In this document: positions 1-7,814 of the stretch, piece after piece | Layout: each line of letters starts with the position of its first letter | Numbering within the stretch: position 1 is the first letter of the stretch | Assembly (NCBI GenBank): GCA_030526325.1 | Contig: JAUNCY010000005.1 | Location: 1 to 37,566, forward strand | Direction: 5' to 3' | From: Bacillota bacterium | GTDB taxonomy: Bacteria; Bacillota; Clostridia; Peptostreptococcales; Anaerovoracaceae | DNA: 37,566 nt | Translations under genes and position numbers: made by a program | Notes under the pieces: model-generated | Told to the model about the DNA's origin: nothing | Database searches by the model: none | Seen by the model: the letters and a program-made list of their open reading frames with translations, nothing else

Positions 1-1
1 G

Positions 2-961
2 ATTTTACGGGACAGCATGAGGGGAACCAGACTTTCGGGAGAAAGAATAGGAAAATGCCTTGCGGCTGATGAGGACGCCCTTGAAAAATATGCCGAATTC
101 CTAAAATCTACTGTAGAAGGCAATTTCGAAGGCATGAATATTGTTCTCGACTGTGCCAACGGAGCGTCATATCAGGTGGCGGAGAAAGTGTACAGAGAAC
201 TGGGAGCAAAAGTAAAAGTAATAGGAAACAGCCCGAACGGATATAACATAAATGAAGAATGCGGTTCTACTCATCCCGAAAAAATGTGCCGGGAGGTTAT
301 CAGCTGGGGTGCGGACTGCGGCCTTGCTTTCGACGGAGACGCCGATAGACTTATTGCTGCGGATGCAGACGGAAATATAATCGACGGAGACAGACTCATT
401 TATATATGCGCAAAGGCTCTGCACGAAAAAGGCCAGCTTAAGGACGGGCTTGTTACCGCTACGGTCATGAGCAACATGGGCTTTTATAAAGCCGTAGAAA
501 AGCTGGGCGGAAAAGTAGACACCACAAAGGTCGGCGACAGGTATGTTCTTGAGAAGATGCTGGAAACCGGATGTGTTATAGGCGGAGAACAGTCGGGACA
601 CATCATATTCCTGAACCATACCACAACAGGGGACGGAATTCTGAGCTCTCTTCAGCTTATGCAGGCTGTAAGGGATTCGGGAAAAACACTTGCGGAGCTT
701 GCCTCCGAGGTTGTGATGTATCCTCAGGTTCTTAAAAATGCTAAAATAAAAAATGAAAACAAGAAAAAGTATATGCTTGATCCTGTTGTCAAAAATGAAA
801 TAGAAGAGCTTGAAAAGCTGATGAAGGGAGACGGCCGCGTGCTGATAAGACCTTCCGGAACCGAACCTCTGGTCAGGGTTATGCTTGAAGGTAAAGATCA
901 GCATAAGATTAACGAATACGCGTCTGCGCTTGCGGCTCTGATTGAACTCAGATTGGGATAA
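2..961 (+). CDS. glmM: Phosphoglucosamine mutase GlmM, 5'-truncated by window edge
   Basis: Converts glucosamine-6-phosphate to glucosamine-1-phosphate in the cytosol, on the way to UDP-GlcNAc and peptidoglycan. The frame is open from base 2, so the N-terminal part with the phosphoserine loop lies outside the window; about 319 residues of a family length near 450 are visible. Seen: the Mg-binding loop FDGDADR, the sugar-recognition loop GEQSGHIIF, and the C-terminal phosphate-binding loop RPSGTEPLVRVM. The first in-frame ATG at base 17 is internal, because family-like sequence (ILRDS) continues upstream of it. glmS follows 31 bases after the stop, the classic glmM-glmS pairing, so both enzymes of the branch are probably co-transcribed. 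Identification rests on these motifs plus context; the loss of the 5' end is only the window boundary. Confidence 0.95.
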   Translation: MLRDSMRGTRLSGERIGKCLAADEDALEKYAEFLKSTVEGNFEGMNIVLDCANGASYQVAEKVYRELGAKVKVIGNSPNGYNINEECGSTHPEKMCREVISWGADCGLAFDGDADRLIAADADGNIIDGDRLIYICAKALHEKGQLKDGLVTATVMSNMGFYKAVEKLGGKVDTTKVGDRYVLEKMLETGCVIGGEQSGHIIFLNHTTTGDGILSSLQLMQAVRDSGKTLAELASEVVMYPQVLKNAKIKNENKKKYMLDPVVKNEIEELEKLMKGDGRVLIRPSGTEPLVRVMLEGKDQHKINEYASALAALIELRLG

Positions 962-992
962 ATGTAAAAAAACAGAGAAAGGAAACTGTATT

Positions 993-2822
993 ATGTGCGG
1001 AATAGTTGGGTATATAGGCGACGGAAATGCCAAGGATATCATAATTGACGGTTTAAAAAGGCTCGAATATAGGGGGTATGATTCTGCAGGAATCGCAGTA
1101 CATAAAGACGGAAATCTGGTTGTGAGAAAGCATATCGGAAGAATATCAAATCTGGAGGATATGATACAGGGTGAAAATCTTGACAGCCCTGTGGGAATAG
1201 GCCATACGAGATGGGCAACTCACGGAGCTCCGTCGGACATTAATGCTCACCCTCACAGCAGCAGAGACGGCAGGATTGCGGTAGTTCATAACGGAATAAT
1301 TGAAAATTACGTAAAGCTTAAACAGTGGCTCCGCGAAAATCACAACATAGAATTCAAATCCGAAACAGACACCGAGGTAATAGCGCAGCTTATCGGAGTT
1401 TTCTATGACGGAGACCTTCTGGATGCCGTTTACAAGGCTGTGGACATGATGGAGGGCGCCTATGCCATAGGAGTAATAGCGGCAGACGAGCCGGACAAAA
1501 TCGTCGCGGTCAGAAGAGACGCACCGCTTATAGTAGGCCTGGGAAACAACTGCAATTTCATTGCATCCGATATACCGGCACTGCTTAAACATGTAAGAAA
1601 GATTTATCTGATAGAAAACAATGAGACGGTTGTTATCACAAAAAACAGTGCGAAGATTCTTAATGAGGAACGCAAAGAGGTTAAGAGGGACGTATTCAAC
1701 GTTACCTGGGATGCCGATGCAGCAGAGAAGGAAGGCTATGACCATTTCATGCTGAAGGAGATTCACGAGCAGCCTAAGGGAATCTATGAGACTCTGATGA
1801 GAAGACTCGATGAAAACGACAGTATTAAGCTGGACGGAATCACTCTTACAAAAGAGGAACTGGACAAAATAAATAAAATATATATAGTTGCCTGCGGGAC
1901 AGCTTATCACGCAGGTCTGGTAGGAAAATACGCAATAGAAAAGTTTGCAAAAATCCCGGTTGAGGTGGATGTTGCCTCGGAATTCAGATACAGAGATCCG
2001 TTTGTGGATGAAAACACACTGTTTATTGCTGTAAGCCAGTCCGGAGAAACTCTGGATACTCTTGCCGCATTGAGAGAAGCTAAGAGCAAGGGAGCAAGAA
2101 TTCTTTCCGTGGTAAATGTAGTGGGAAGCTCTGTCGCAAGAGAATCAGATGATGTGTTCTATACATGGGCGGGACCTGAAATTGCGGTGGCTTCGACCAA
2201 GGCTTACACCACACAGCTGATATGCATGTATCTGATTGCATTGTACATGGCTGTACTTAAGGGCAGCATTACGGAGGATTACTATAAATTTGTTATGGAT
2301 GAGCTGAAGGCTCTCCCTGAAAAGCTGGAAGAACTGCTGAAAAAAGAAAAGGATATCGAAGAAATTGCCAAAAGCCAGTATAAACGGGAATGCGTATTCT
2401 TCATAGGCAGAGGCTCAGATGTGGGCGTTTCATATGAAGGCTCACTAAAACTGAAGGAAATTTCATACATCAATTCCTTTGCAATTGCAGCCGGCGAGCT
2501 TAAGCACGGCACTATTGCTCTGATAGAGCAGGGAACTCTTGTTATAGCTCTGGCGACCCAGGATAAGCTTTACGACAAAATGCTTTCCAATATTCAGGAG
2601 GTAAAAGCAAGAGGTGCATATGTTATAGGGCTTGCAAAGGAAAGCAACAAAGAGATTGAAGCTCAGGCAAACGATGTTATTTACATTCCGGACTGCGCTG
2701 ACGAGGTTACACCTATTCTGGCAGTGGTTCCTCTTCAGATTCTGGCATACTATATTGCAAAGCTCAGAGGCTGCGATATAGATAAGCCTAAAAACCTTGC
2801 CAAAAGTGTAACGGTAGAATAG
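993..2822 (+). CDS. glmS: Glutamine--fructose-6-phosphate aminotransferase (isomerizing) GlmS
   Basis: Makes glucosamine-6-phosphate from fructose-6-phosphate and glutamine, the first committed step of amino-sugar synthesis. The 609-residue protein begins MCGIVGYIG. Cys2 is the glutaminase nucleophile after Met removal, which fixes the start at 993 rather than at an in-frame ATG at 942 that would add 17 residues and overlap glmM. An AGAAAGG ribosome binding site lies upstream. Visible are the N-terminal GATase-2 domain (HTRWATHG, HNGIIENY, ETDTEVIAQL) and two SIS sugar-isomerase domains (first SQSGETLDT, STKAYTTQ; second GRGSDVGVSYEGSLKLKE), with the conserved C-terminus LAKSVTVE. Only 31 bases separate it from glmM, so there is no room for a glmS ribozyme, and none is seen. 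Control presumably comes from upstream of glmM. Confidence 0.97.
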   Translation: MCGIVGYIGDGNAKDIIIDGLKRLEYRGYDSAGIAVHKDGNLVVRKHIGRISNLEDMIQGENLDSPVGIGHTRWATHGAPSDINAHPHSSRDGRIAVVHNGIIENYVKLKQWLRENHNIEFKSETDTEVIAQLIGVFYDGDLLDAVYKAVDMMEGAYAIGVIAADEPDKIVAVRRDAPLIVGLGNNCNFIASDIPALLKHVRKIYLIENNETVVITKNSAKILNEERKEVKRDVFNVTWDADAAEKEGYDHFMLKEIHEQPKGIYETLMRRLDENDSIKLDGITLTKEELDKINKIYIVACGTAYHAGLVGKYAIEKFAKIPVEVDVASEFRYRDPFVDENTLFIAVSQSGETLDTLAALREAKSKGARILSVVNVVGSSVARESDDVFYTWAGPEIAVASTKAYTTQLICMYLIALYMAVLKGSITEDYYKFVMDELKALPEKLEELLKKEKDIEEIAKSQYKRECVFFIGRGSDVGVSYEGSLKLKEISYINSFAIAAGELKHGTIALIEQGTLVIALATQDKLYDKMLSNIQEVKARGAYVIGLAKESNKEIEAQANDVIYIPDCADEVTPILAVVPLQILAYYIAKLRGCDIDKPKNLAKSVTVE

Positions 2823-2843
2823 AAAGACGAGGTAAATTTTCAA

Positions 2844-4223
2844 ATGAAAAAATACGATATAGTGATAGTAGGTTCCGGGGCTGCCGGAGTTTTCATGGCG
2901 TATGAACTTACAAAAGTAGAAAATAAAGCAAAAGTGCTGGTTTTGGAAAAAGGAACAGAACTGGAGAAAAGAGTATGCCCAATCAAGTCCAGAAATGACG
3001 GGAAGTGCATCAACTGCAAGACCTGCAGCATAATGAACGGCTACGGCGGAGCCGGCACCCTCTCGGACGGAAAATATAATATCACCACCCAGTTCGGGGG
3101 AGATATTCACCGATATGTGGGCGTTGATGAAGCGATAGATCTGATGGAATATGTGGATTCCGTTCTTTGCAGCATGGGAGGCAGTGATGCAAAGCTGTTC
3201 TCCACTGCCAACGGAGATTTAAAGACGATTGCTCTGAGAAACAATCTCCACCTCCTCGATGCAAAGGTAAGACATCTCGGAACCGACAGAAACATGAAAA
3301 TCCTCGAGAGAATATACGAATATACAAAGGACAGAATAGATATCAGCTTCAATGAAGAAGTTCTTGACGTTGAGGTGCTTGAAGGCGGCGGATTTACAGT
3401 AACAACAAACCGGGGCGAATACTCTGCAAAGGATGTTGTTATGGCTACAGGAAGATCCGGCTCCAAATGGATATCCGGAATCTGTGAAAAACTGGGAATA
3501 AACACAAAGAGCAATCGAGTGGATATCGGTGTAAGAGTTGAGCTGCCGGCAGAGGTATTCAAGCATATTACCGATGATGTTTACGAGAGCAAGATAGTAT
3601 ACAAGACGGATCGTTACAACGATATGGTCAGAACCTTCTGCATGAATCCTTACGGGGAGGTCGTGGCTGAAAATACAAACGGCATAGTGACGGTAAACGG
3701 TCACAGCTATGCAGACCCTGCTCTTAAAACAGAAAATACGAACTTTGCTCTGCTTGTAAGCAACCGCTTCACGGAACCGTTCAGAAACAGCAACGAATAC
3801 GGTGAGTCCATAGCGAGACTTTCCAACATGCTGGGCGGAGGAGTACTTCTTCAGAGATTCGGAGATCTTGTGAAGGGAAGAAGAAGCAGCGAAAGAAGAA
3901 TGGAAAAATGCTTCACCAGACCTACACTTAAGGCGACTCCGGGCGACCTCAGCCTGGTAATCCCGAAGAGACAGCTGGACAATATTATTGAAATGATATA
4001 TGCTCTTGACAAAATTGCTCCGGGTACAGCGAATGAAGATACTCTGCTCTACGGGGTAGAGGTTAAATTCTACAATTCAAATGTAGAAGTAGACAACAAT
4101 CTCGAGACAAAGGTTAAAGGCCTCTACGCTCTGGGTGACGGAGCGGGGGTAACCCATTCACTGTCTCAGGCTTCGGCCAGCGGGGTTTATGTGGCAAGAA
4201 GACTTGCTGAAAAATACAGATAG
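2844..4223 (+). CDS. FAD-dependent dehydrogenase/oxidoreductase, COG2509-like
   Basis: A 459-residue flavoprotein of unknown substrate. The N-terminus has a Rossmann dinucleotide-binding motif (VGSGAAG, Gly10-Gly12-Gly15), with an acidic residue in LEKG near residue 35 to bind the FAD ribose. A cysteine cluster follows (Cys45, Cys55, Cys58, Cys61) leading into a GGAGTLSDGKY stretch; this arrangement is characteristic of the COG2509 family and could bind metal or an Fe-S cluster. The C-terminal FAD motif YALGDGAGVTHSLSQA closes the flavin site. The start is supported by GAGG 14 bases upstream. It lies 21 bases after glmS and probably shares its transcript. No physiological reaction is established for the family, so I give only the fold-level call. 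No signal peptide or membrane segment is seen. Confidence 0.85.
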   Translation: MKKYDIVIVGSGAAGVFMAYELTKVENKAKVLVLEKGTELEKRVCPIKSRNDGKCINCKTCSIMNGYGGAGTLSDGKYNITTQFGGDIHRYVGVDEAIDLMEYVDSVLCSMGGSDAKLFSTANGDLKTIALRNNLHLLDAKVRHLGTDRNMKILERIYEYTKDRIDISFNEEVLDVEVLEGGGFTVTTNRGEYSAKDVVMATGRSGSKWISGICEKLGINTKSNRVDIGVRVELPAEVFKHITDDVYESKIVYKTDRYNDMVRTFCMNPYGEVVAENTNGIVTVNGHSYADPALKTENTNFALLVSNRFTEPFRNSNEYGESIARLSNMLGGGVLLQRFGDLVKGRRSSERRMEKCFTRPTLKATPGDLSLVIPKRQLDNIIEMIYALDKIAPGTANEDTLLYGVEVKFYNSNVEVDNNLETKVKGLYALGDGAGVTHSLSQASASGVYVARRLAEKYR

Positions 4224-4230
4224 GAATGAA

Positions 4231-4268
4231 TCCGAACAATGGATGCTATGCGGCGTTCGTTGTTCGGA
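4231..4268. repeat. Perfect 9-bp inverted repeat, then a CTTAAG dyad
   Basis: TCCGAACAA (4231-4239) and TTGTTCGGA (4260-4268) can form a 9-bp stem with a 20-base loop, seven bases after the stop of the FAD protein gene. No T-run follows directly, so it is a poor intrinsic terminator. A second small dyad, CTTAAG-N7-CTTAAG, sits at 4271-4289. It may protect the 3' end of the glmS transcript or mark an inefficient terminator. Confidence 0.4.
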
Positions 4269-4327
4269 AACTTAAGGGAAATACTTAAGAATTATCCGTG
4301 TTGAGTAAAAAAAATATTTTATTGATA

Positions 4328-4355
4328 TTTACAAATGACAAAATAATGGTATAAT
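4328..4355 (+). promoter_or_regulatory. Extended -10 promoter for tRNA-Leu and xpt operon
   Basis: A TTTACA -35 (4328-4333), a 16-base spacer, and TATAAT (4350-4355) preceded by TG one base away (extended -10, TGGTATAAT). It lies about 17 bases ahead of the tRNA-Leu gene, where a transcription start near 4362 would leave a short 5' leader. The match to the sigma-A consensus is strong. Confidence 0.8.
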
Positions 4356-4371
4356 AATCGAGTAAGTATGA

Positions 4372-4458
4372 GCAGGCATGGCGGAATTGGCAGACGCGCA
4401 CGGTTCAGGTCCGTGTGAAAGCAATTTCATGGAGGTTCGAGTCCTCTTGCCTGCACCA
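4372..4458 (+). tRNA. tRNA-Leu (anticodon CAG), CCA encoded
   Basis: The 87-base gene has a GCAGGCA acceptor strand pairing with TGCCTGC, discriminator A and an encoded CCA. The anticodon stem CACGG/CCGTG holds the loop TTCAGGT, giving anticodon CAG, which reads CUG. The D-arm (GGCGGAATTGGCAGACGC), a long class II variable arm and a GGTTCGAGTCC T-arm are present, all as expected for leucine tRNA. Nine T residues follow CCA, but only 28 bases separate the tRNA from the xpt start codon, so the tRNA is probably cut from a longer transcript that includes xpt. Confidence 0.96.
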
Positions 4459-4486
4459 TTTTTTTTTACGGGAATTTATAAGAGTC

Positions 4487-5071
4487 ATGGAATTATTAAA
4501 ACAGCGTATACTTAAAGACGGAACTGTAAAAATGCCCAATATAGTCAAGGTGGACTCCTTCTTAAATCATCAGATAGATATTGATCTTCTTGATGAGATA
4601 GGAAAGGAGTTTTATCGCAGATTTGAAAAATACGGTATTACCAAAATCGTAACCATCGAAGCTTCCGGTATTGCCATTGCTTGTTCTGCGGCGCGATATT
4701 TTAATGTGCCTGTTGTTTTTGCGAAAAAACACGAGAACAAAAATATGGATGCGGACGTTTACCAGGTTACGATTCATTCGTTTACGAAGGATAAAGACTA
4801 TGTGGCTAAAATATCAAAAAGATATCTCGACAGCAGTGACAGGGTTCTGATTATTGACGATTTCCTGGCGAACGGAGAAGCTGCAAAAGGACTGGTGAGC
4901 ATGGTCGGCATGTCGGGAGCAGAAATAGCGGGAATAGGGATAGTAATTGAAAAAGGTTTTCAGAATGGCGGAAAAGCACTCAGAGAAAAAGGATTAAAAG
5001 TTGAGTCTTTGGCCATTATTGAAAATATAAAAGATGACGAAGTTATTTTCAAAGAATCAGGGAGGAAGTAA
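4487..5071 (+). CDS. xpt: Xanthine phosphoribosyltransferase
   Basis: Transfers phosphoribose from PRPP to xanthine to give XMP, for purine salvage in the cytosol. The 194-residue length matches the family. The type I PRPP-binding motif is clear (VLIIDDFLANGEAAKG), and the N-terminus MELLKQRILKDG resembles known Xpt. The start at 4487 is chosen because longer versions in this frame would be translated from inside tRNA-Leu. The ribosome binding site is weak, with only a GGGAA-type sequence upstream. It is followed by a nucleoside ABC transporter beginning 4 bases after its stop, which fits joint purine uptake and salvage. In many Bacillota xpt has a guanine riboswitch; here there is no space for one, so control must differ. 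Confidence 0.93.
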   Translation: MELLKQRILKDGTVKMPNIVKVDSFLNHQIDIDLLDEIGKEFYRRFEKYGITKIVTIEASGIAIACSAARYFNVPVVFAKKHENKNMDADVYQVTIHSFTKDKDYVAKISKRYLDSSDRVLIIDDFLANGEAAKGLVSMVGMSGAEIAGIGIVIEKGFQNGGKALREKGLKVESLAIIENIKDDEVIFKESGRK

Positions 5072-5075
5072 ACAA

Positions 5076-6191
5076 ATGAAAAAAACATTAGCTATCTTGC
5101 TCGCTTTGGCTCTGGCAATGGCAACACTGCTGGCAGGTTGCGGTTCAGAGGATGAAGGCGGCGAAACAACAGGCGAAACTGCACTGAAGGTTGGTTACAT
5201 CTTTATCGGTGCTATCAACGACGGAGGATTCACACAGTCAATGTACGAAGGCGCTAAGGCGGCTGACGAGCATTTCGGAGATCAGATGGATTTCCTGTAT
5301 GTTGAAAACATCAACGACGGTGATACATCAGCTTCAACAGATGCTGCTGTAAATCTTATCGATCAGGGCTGCAACGTTATCGTAGGATGTTCATACGGTT
5401 ACATGGACGCACTTGAAGCTCTTGCAAATTCAGGAGATTATGATGATGTAACATTCTTACATTTCTCAGGAAACAAGATGAATGACACAAACTTTGACAA
5501 TTGGTTCGGTTCAATGGAACAGGCTAGATACTTAACAGGTATGGCTGCTGCTGCTGTTGCCGAAGAAGGTGTTGTAGGTTATGTTGCTGCTCATCCTTAT
5601 ACAGAAGTACAGATCGGTATCAACGCATTTACACTCGGTGCTCAGGCTGTAAATCCTGACATTGAAGTTAAAGTTGTATATATCGGAACATGGGGAGACG
5701 CTGAAATCGAAAAGACAGCTGCTGAACAGCTTATCGATGCAGGCGCAGAAGTTGTTTGCTACCATGCAGACTCAACAGCTACACAGATTGCCGCTGCTGA
5801 AGCAGGTGATGTATATGCTATCGGCTGGAACTATCCACAGAATGACTGCGGAGATTTATATCTGACAGCTGCTTACTGGAATACAGAAAACTATTTCATT
5901 CCTACATTCCAGGCAATCATGGACGGAACATGGAAGCCTGAAAGCCACTACGGCACAATGGCAACAGGTCTGATTGCTATCGACGAAATCAGCGATGCAG
6001 TTCCTGCAGATATCAAAGCACAGATTGAAAGTGTTAAAGCTGAAATGGAAGCAGGCACATTCGACGTATTCAAAGGCCCTATCTACTACAATGACGGAAC
6101 AGTTCTCTGCGAAGAAGGACAGGTTCTTGACAGAGCAGGTATCTGGTCAATTACAAAAGAAGTTAAAGGCGTTACAGCTACTTCTAACTAA
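5076..6191 (+). CDS. BMP-family nucleoside-binding lipoprotein
   Basis: Extracytoplasmic binding lipoprotein of a purine nucleoside ABC importer (Pfam Bmp family; similar in role to B. subtilis NupN/YufN). The 371-residue protein starts with a lipoprotein signal peptide (MKKTLAILLA...) and lipobox LLAGC, with Cys22 the lipidated residue, then an acidic Gly-rich linker (GSEDEGGETTG). The mature part begins KVGYIFIGAINDGGFTQSMYEG, the usual Bmp start with the DGGF/TxxMYEG ligand-site segment. A strong GGGAGGAAG site lies 7 bases before the ATG, and a longer upstream start would destroy the signal peptide. Codon use differs from its neighbours (many GCT, ACA, TCA codons), consistent with high expression. 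The ligand is inferred from family and from the adjacent xpt, and is not proven. Confidence 0.9.
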   Translation: MKKTLAILLALALAMATLLAGCGSEDEGGETTGETALKVGYIFIGAINDGGFTQSMYEGAKAADEHFGDQMDFLYVENINDGDTSASTDAAVNLIDQGCNVIVGCSYGYMDALEALANSGDYDDVTFLHFSGNKMNDTNFDNWFGSMEQARYLTGMAAAAVAEEGVVGYVAAHPYTEVQIGINAFTLGAQAVNPDIEVKVVYIGTWGDAEIEKTAAEQLIDAGAEVVCYHADSTATQIAAAEAGDVYAIGWNYPQNDCGDLYLTAAYWNTENYFIPTFQAIMDGTWKPESHYGTMATGLIAIDEISDAVPADIKAQIESVKAEMEAGTFDVFKGPIYYNDGTVLCEEGQVLDRAGIWSITKEVKGVTATSN

Positions 6192-6226
6192 TTTCACAGA
6201 CGGTTTTTTAATAAGCTAACATTTCA

Positions 6227-6254
6227 GGGGGCACTCATTTGAATGCCCCCTTTT
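6227..6254 (+). terminator. Intra-operon terminator/attenuator hairpin
   Basis: GGGGGCA (6227-6233) pairs with TGCCCCC (6244-6250) around a 10-base loop and is followed by TTTT. It lies between the binding-protein gene and the ATPase gene and ends just before the ATPase ribosome binding site (AAGAGG, 6255-6260). Probably partial termination or 3'-end protection keeps the lipoprotein mRNA more abundant than the membrane-component mRNA. Confidence 0.75.
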
Positions 6255-6266
6255 AAGAGGTTAAAT

Positions 6267-7814
6267 ATGCAGCAGAATTTAGCGATTGAAATGAAGAATA
6301 TCTCCAAGTCTTTCGGAGAGATAAAGGCAAACGACAATGTAAGCTTAGACGTGCGTAACGGTGAAGTGCATGCTCTTCTTGGGGAAAACGGAGCAGGCAA
6401 AACCACTTTGATGAACATGCTTTCGGGAATTTACACTCCTGACAGCGGAACTATTGCCATAAACGGAAAAGAAGTGGAGTTTACATCCCCGAAGGATCCT
6501 ATAGAAATGGGCATCGGCATGATACATCAGCATTTCAAACTCATCGATGTAATGAGTGCCAAGGAAAATATTGTGATCGGCCAGAAGGGCGGATTTTTCA
6601 CAAAGGGCAAGGCTCTTTCTAAAGAAATTAAGGAGCTGTCGGACAAATACGGCCTGGATATAGATCCGGATAAAAAAGTATATGAGATGTCTGTCGGAGA
6701 AAAGCAGACACTTGAGATAATTAAGGTCCTTTACAGAGGGGCTAAAATCCTGATTATGGACGAGCCTACGGCGGTTCTCACCCCTCAGGAAATAAAGAAG
6801 CTCTTCAATATTATCAGAAATATGAGGGATCAGGGCTGCGCAGTAGTAATCATTACCCATAAGCTCAATGAGGTAATGGAGATTTCCGACAGAGTAACTG
6901 TACTCAGGAAAGGTCAGTCAATAAAAACTCTCGTAACAAAAGAGGTAAATGTTTCCGAACTGATTGAGCTGGTTGTAGGCAAAAAGGTGGATTTGAGCAT
7001 AGAAAAGGAAAAGCTGGAGGACAGAAATAAGATTCTCAGCCTCGACGGAATTACCGTGCATGACCCGGACGGTAAAAATGCCCTTGAGGATGTAAGCTTC
7101 GATTTATGCACTCACGAAATTCTCGGGGTTGCCGGAGTTGCAAACAGCGGTCAGAAAGAACTGTGCGAAGCTATTGCCGGACTGGTGAAGGTTCCGAAGG
7201 GAAGAATTTTCTTTGACGGACAAAATATAGTAGGCAAGACTCCGAGAGATATAATAAAGCTTGGAATAAGAATGGGATTTATTCCGGAAGACAGACTGGG
7301 CATGGGCCTGGTTGCTAGTATGGATATTGTAAACAATATCATTCTCAAGGATTATCAGAATCAGCCCGGAATAATACTTCGAAGAGGCGAATGTATAGAA
7401 AAGGCTAAAAATATAGTAGATACTCTGGATATTCAGACAGAAAGCATTTTTGCACCTGTAAAGAAAATGTCGGGCGGAAATATCCAGAAGGTTCTTCTGG
7501 GAAGAGAAATTGACTCCTCGCCGAAAGTGCTTATTACGGCATATCCGGTAAGAGGACTGGATATCGGTGCGTCATATAAAATATACGATCTTCTTAACGA
7601 GCAGAAGGAAAAAGGAGTGGCGGTTCTTTTTGTAGGAGAAGATCTGGACGTTCTGATGGATTTATGTGACAGAATCGTCGTTCTGTGCCACGGCAAGGTT
7701 ACCGGAATCGTTGACCCGTCAGAGGTTACAAAGGATGAAATAGGTCTTCTCATGACCGGTCACAGTATAGAGGAAATCAAAATAAAAGGAGAGGAGGGGG
7801 AACTCGATGACTAA
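6267..7814 (+). CDS. Nucleoside ABC transporter ATPase, two NBDs (NupO/YufO-like)
   Basis: Energises nucleoside import at the inner face of the membrane. The 515-residue protein carries two nucleotide-binding domains. The first is complete: Walker A GENGAGKTT (about 39-47), signature SVGEK (about 142-146) and Walker B ILIMDEPTAVL (from about 161). The second is degenerate at Walker A (AGVANSGQKEL) but keeps the signature MSGGNIQKVLLGRE; its Walker B reads LITAYPVRGLD, where family members usually have a Gln after Ala. One weakened site is normal for this sugar/nucleoside-type ATPase class. The start at 6267 has AAGAGG 6 bases upstream; an ATG at 6243 lies inside the terminator hairpin and is rejected. 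It overlaps the next gene by 8 bases, which suggests translational coupling. Confidence 0.9.
   Translation: MQQNLAIEMKNISKSFGEIKANDNVSLDVRNGEVHALLGENGAGKTTLMNMLSGIYTPDSGTIAINGKEVEFTSPKDPIEMGIGMIHQHFKLIDVMSAKENIVIGQKGGFFTKGKALSKEIKELSDKYGLDIDPDKKVYEMSVGEKQTLEIIKVLYRGAKILIMDEPTAVLTPQEIKKLFNIIRNMRDQGCAVVIITHKLNEVMEISDRVTVLRKGQSIKTLVTKEVNVSELIELVVGKKVDLSIEKEKLEDRNKILSLDGITVHDPDGKNALEDVSFDLCTHEILGVAGVANSGQKELCEAIAGLVKVPKGRIFFDGQNIVGKTPRDIIKLGIRMGFIPEDRLGMGLVASMDIVNNIILKDYQNQPGIILRRGECIEKAKNIVDTLDIQTESIFAPVKKMSGGNIQKVLLGREIDSSPKVLITAYPVRGLDIGASYKIYDLLNEQKEKGVAVLFVGEDLDVLMDLCDRIVVLCHGKVTGIVDPSEVTKDEIGLLMTGHSIEEIKIKGEEGELDD

Noticed and set aside
961-993. glmS ribozyme
   Set aside because: The glmM-glmS gap is 31 bases, far shorter than the ribozyme of roughly 150 bases or more.
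167-1042. Long open frames antisense to glmM, glmS, xpt, gap and other genes
   Set aside because: They lie opposite well-supported genes, lack ribosome binding sites and family motifs, and are rich in Cys, Phe, His and Arg in the way reverse-strand shadows are.
4459-4486. Purine (guanine) riboswitch ahead of xpt
   Set aside because: Only 28 bases separate the tRNA CCA from the xpt start; an aptamer needs about 65, and none of its conserved bases appear upstream of the tRNA.
7439-7560. Altered second NBD of the nucleoside ATPase as a broken gene
   Set aside because: One degenerate nucleotide site is normal in this ATPase class; the signature motif and length are intact.
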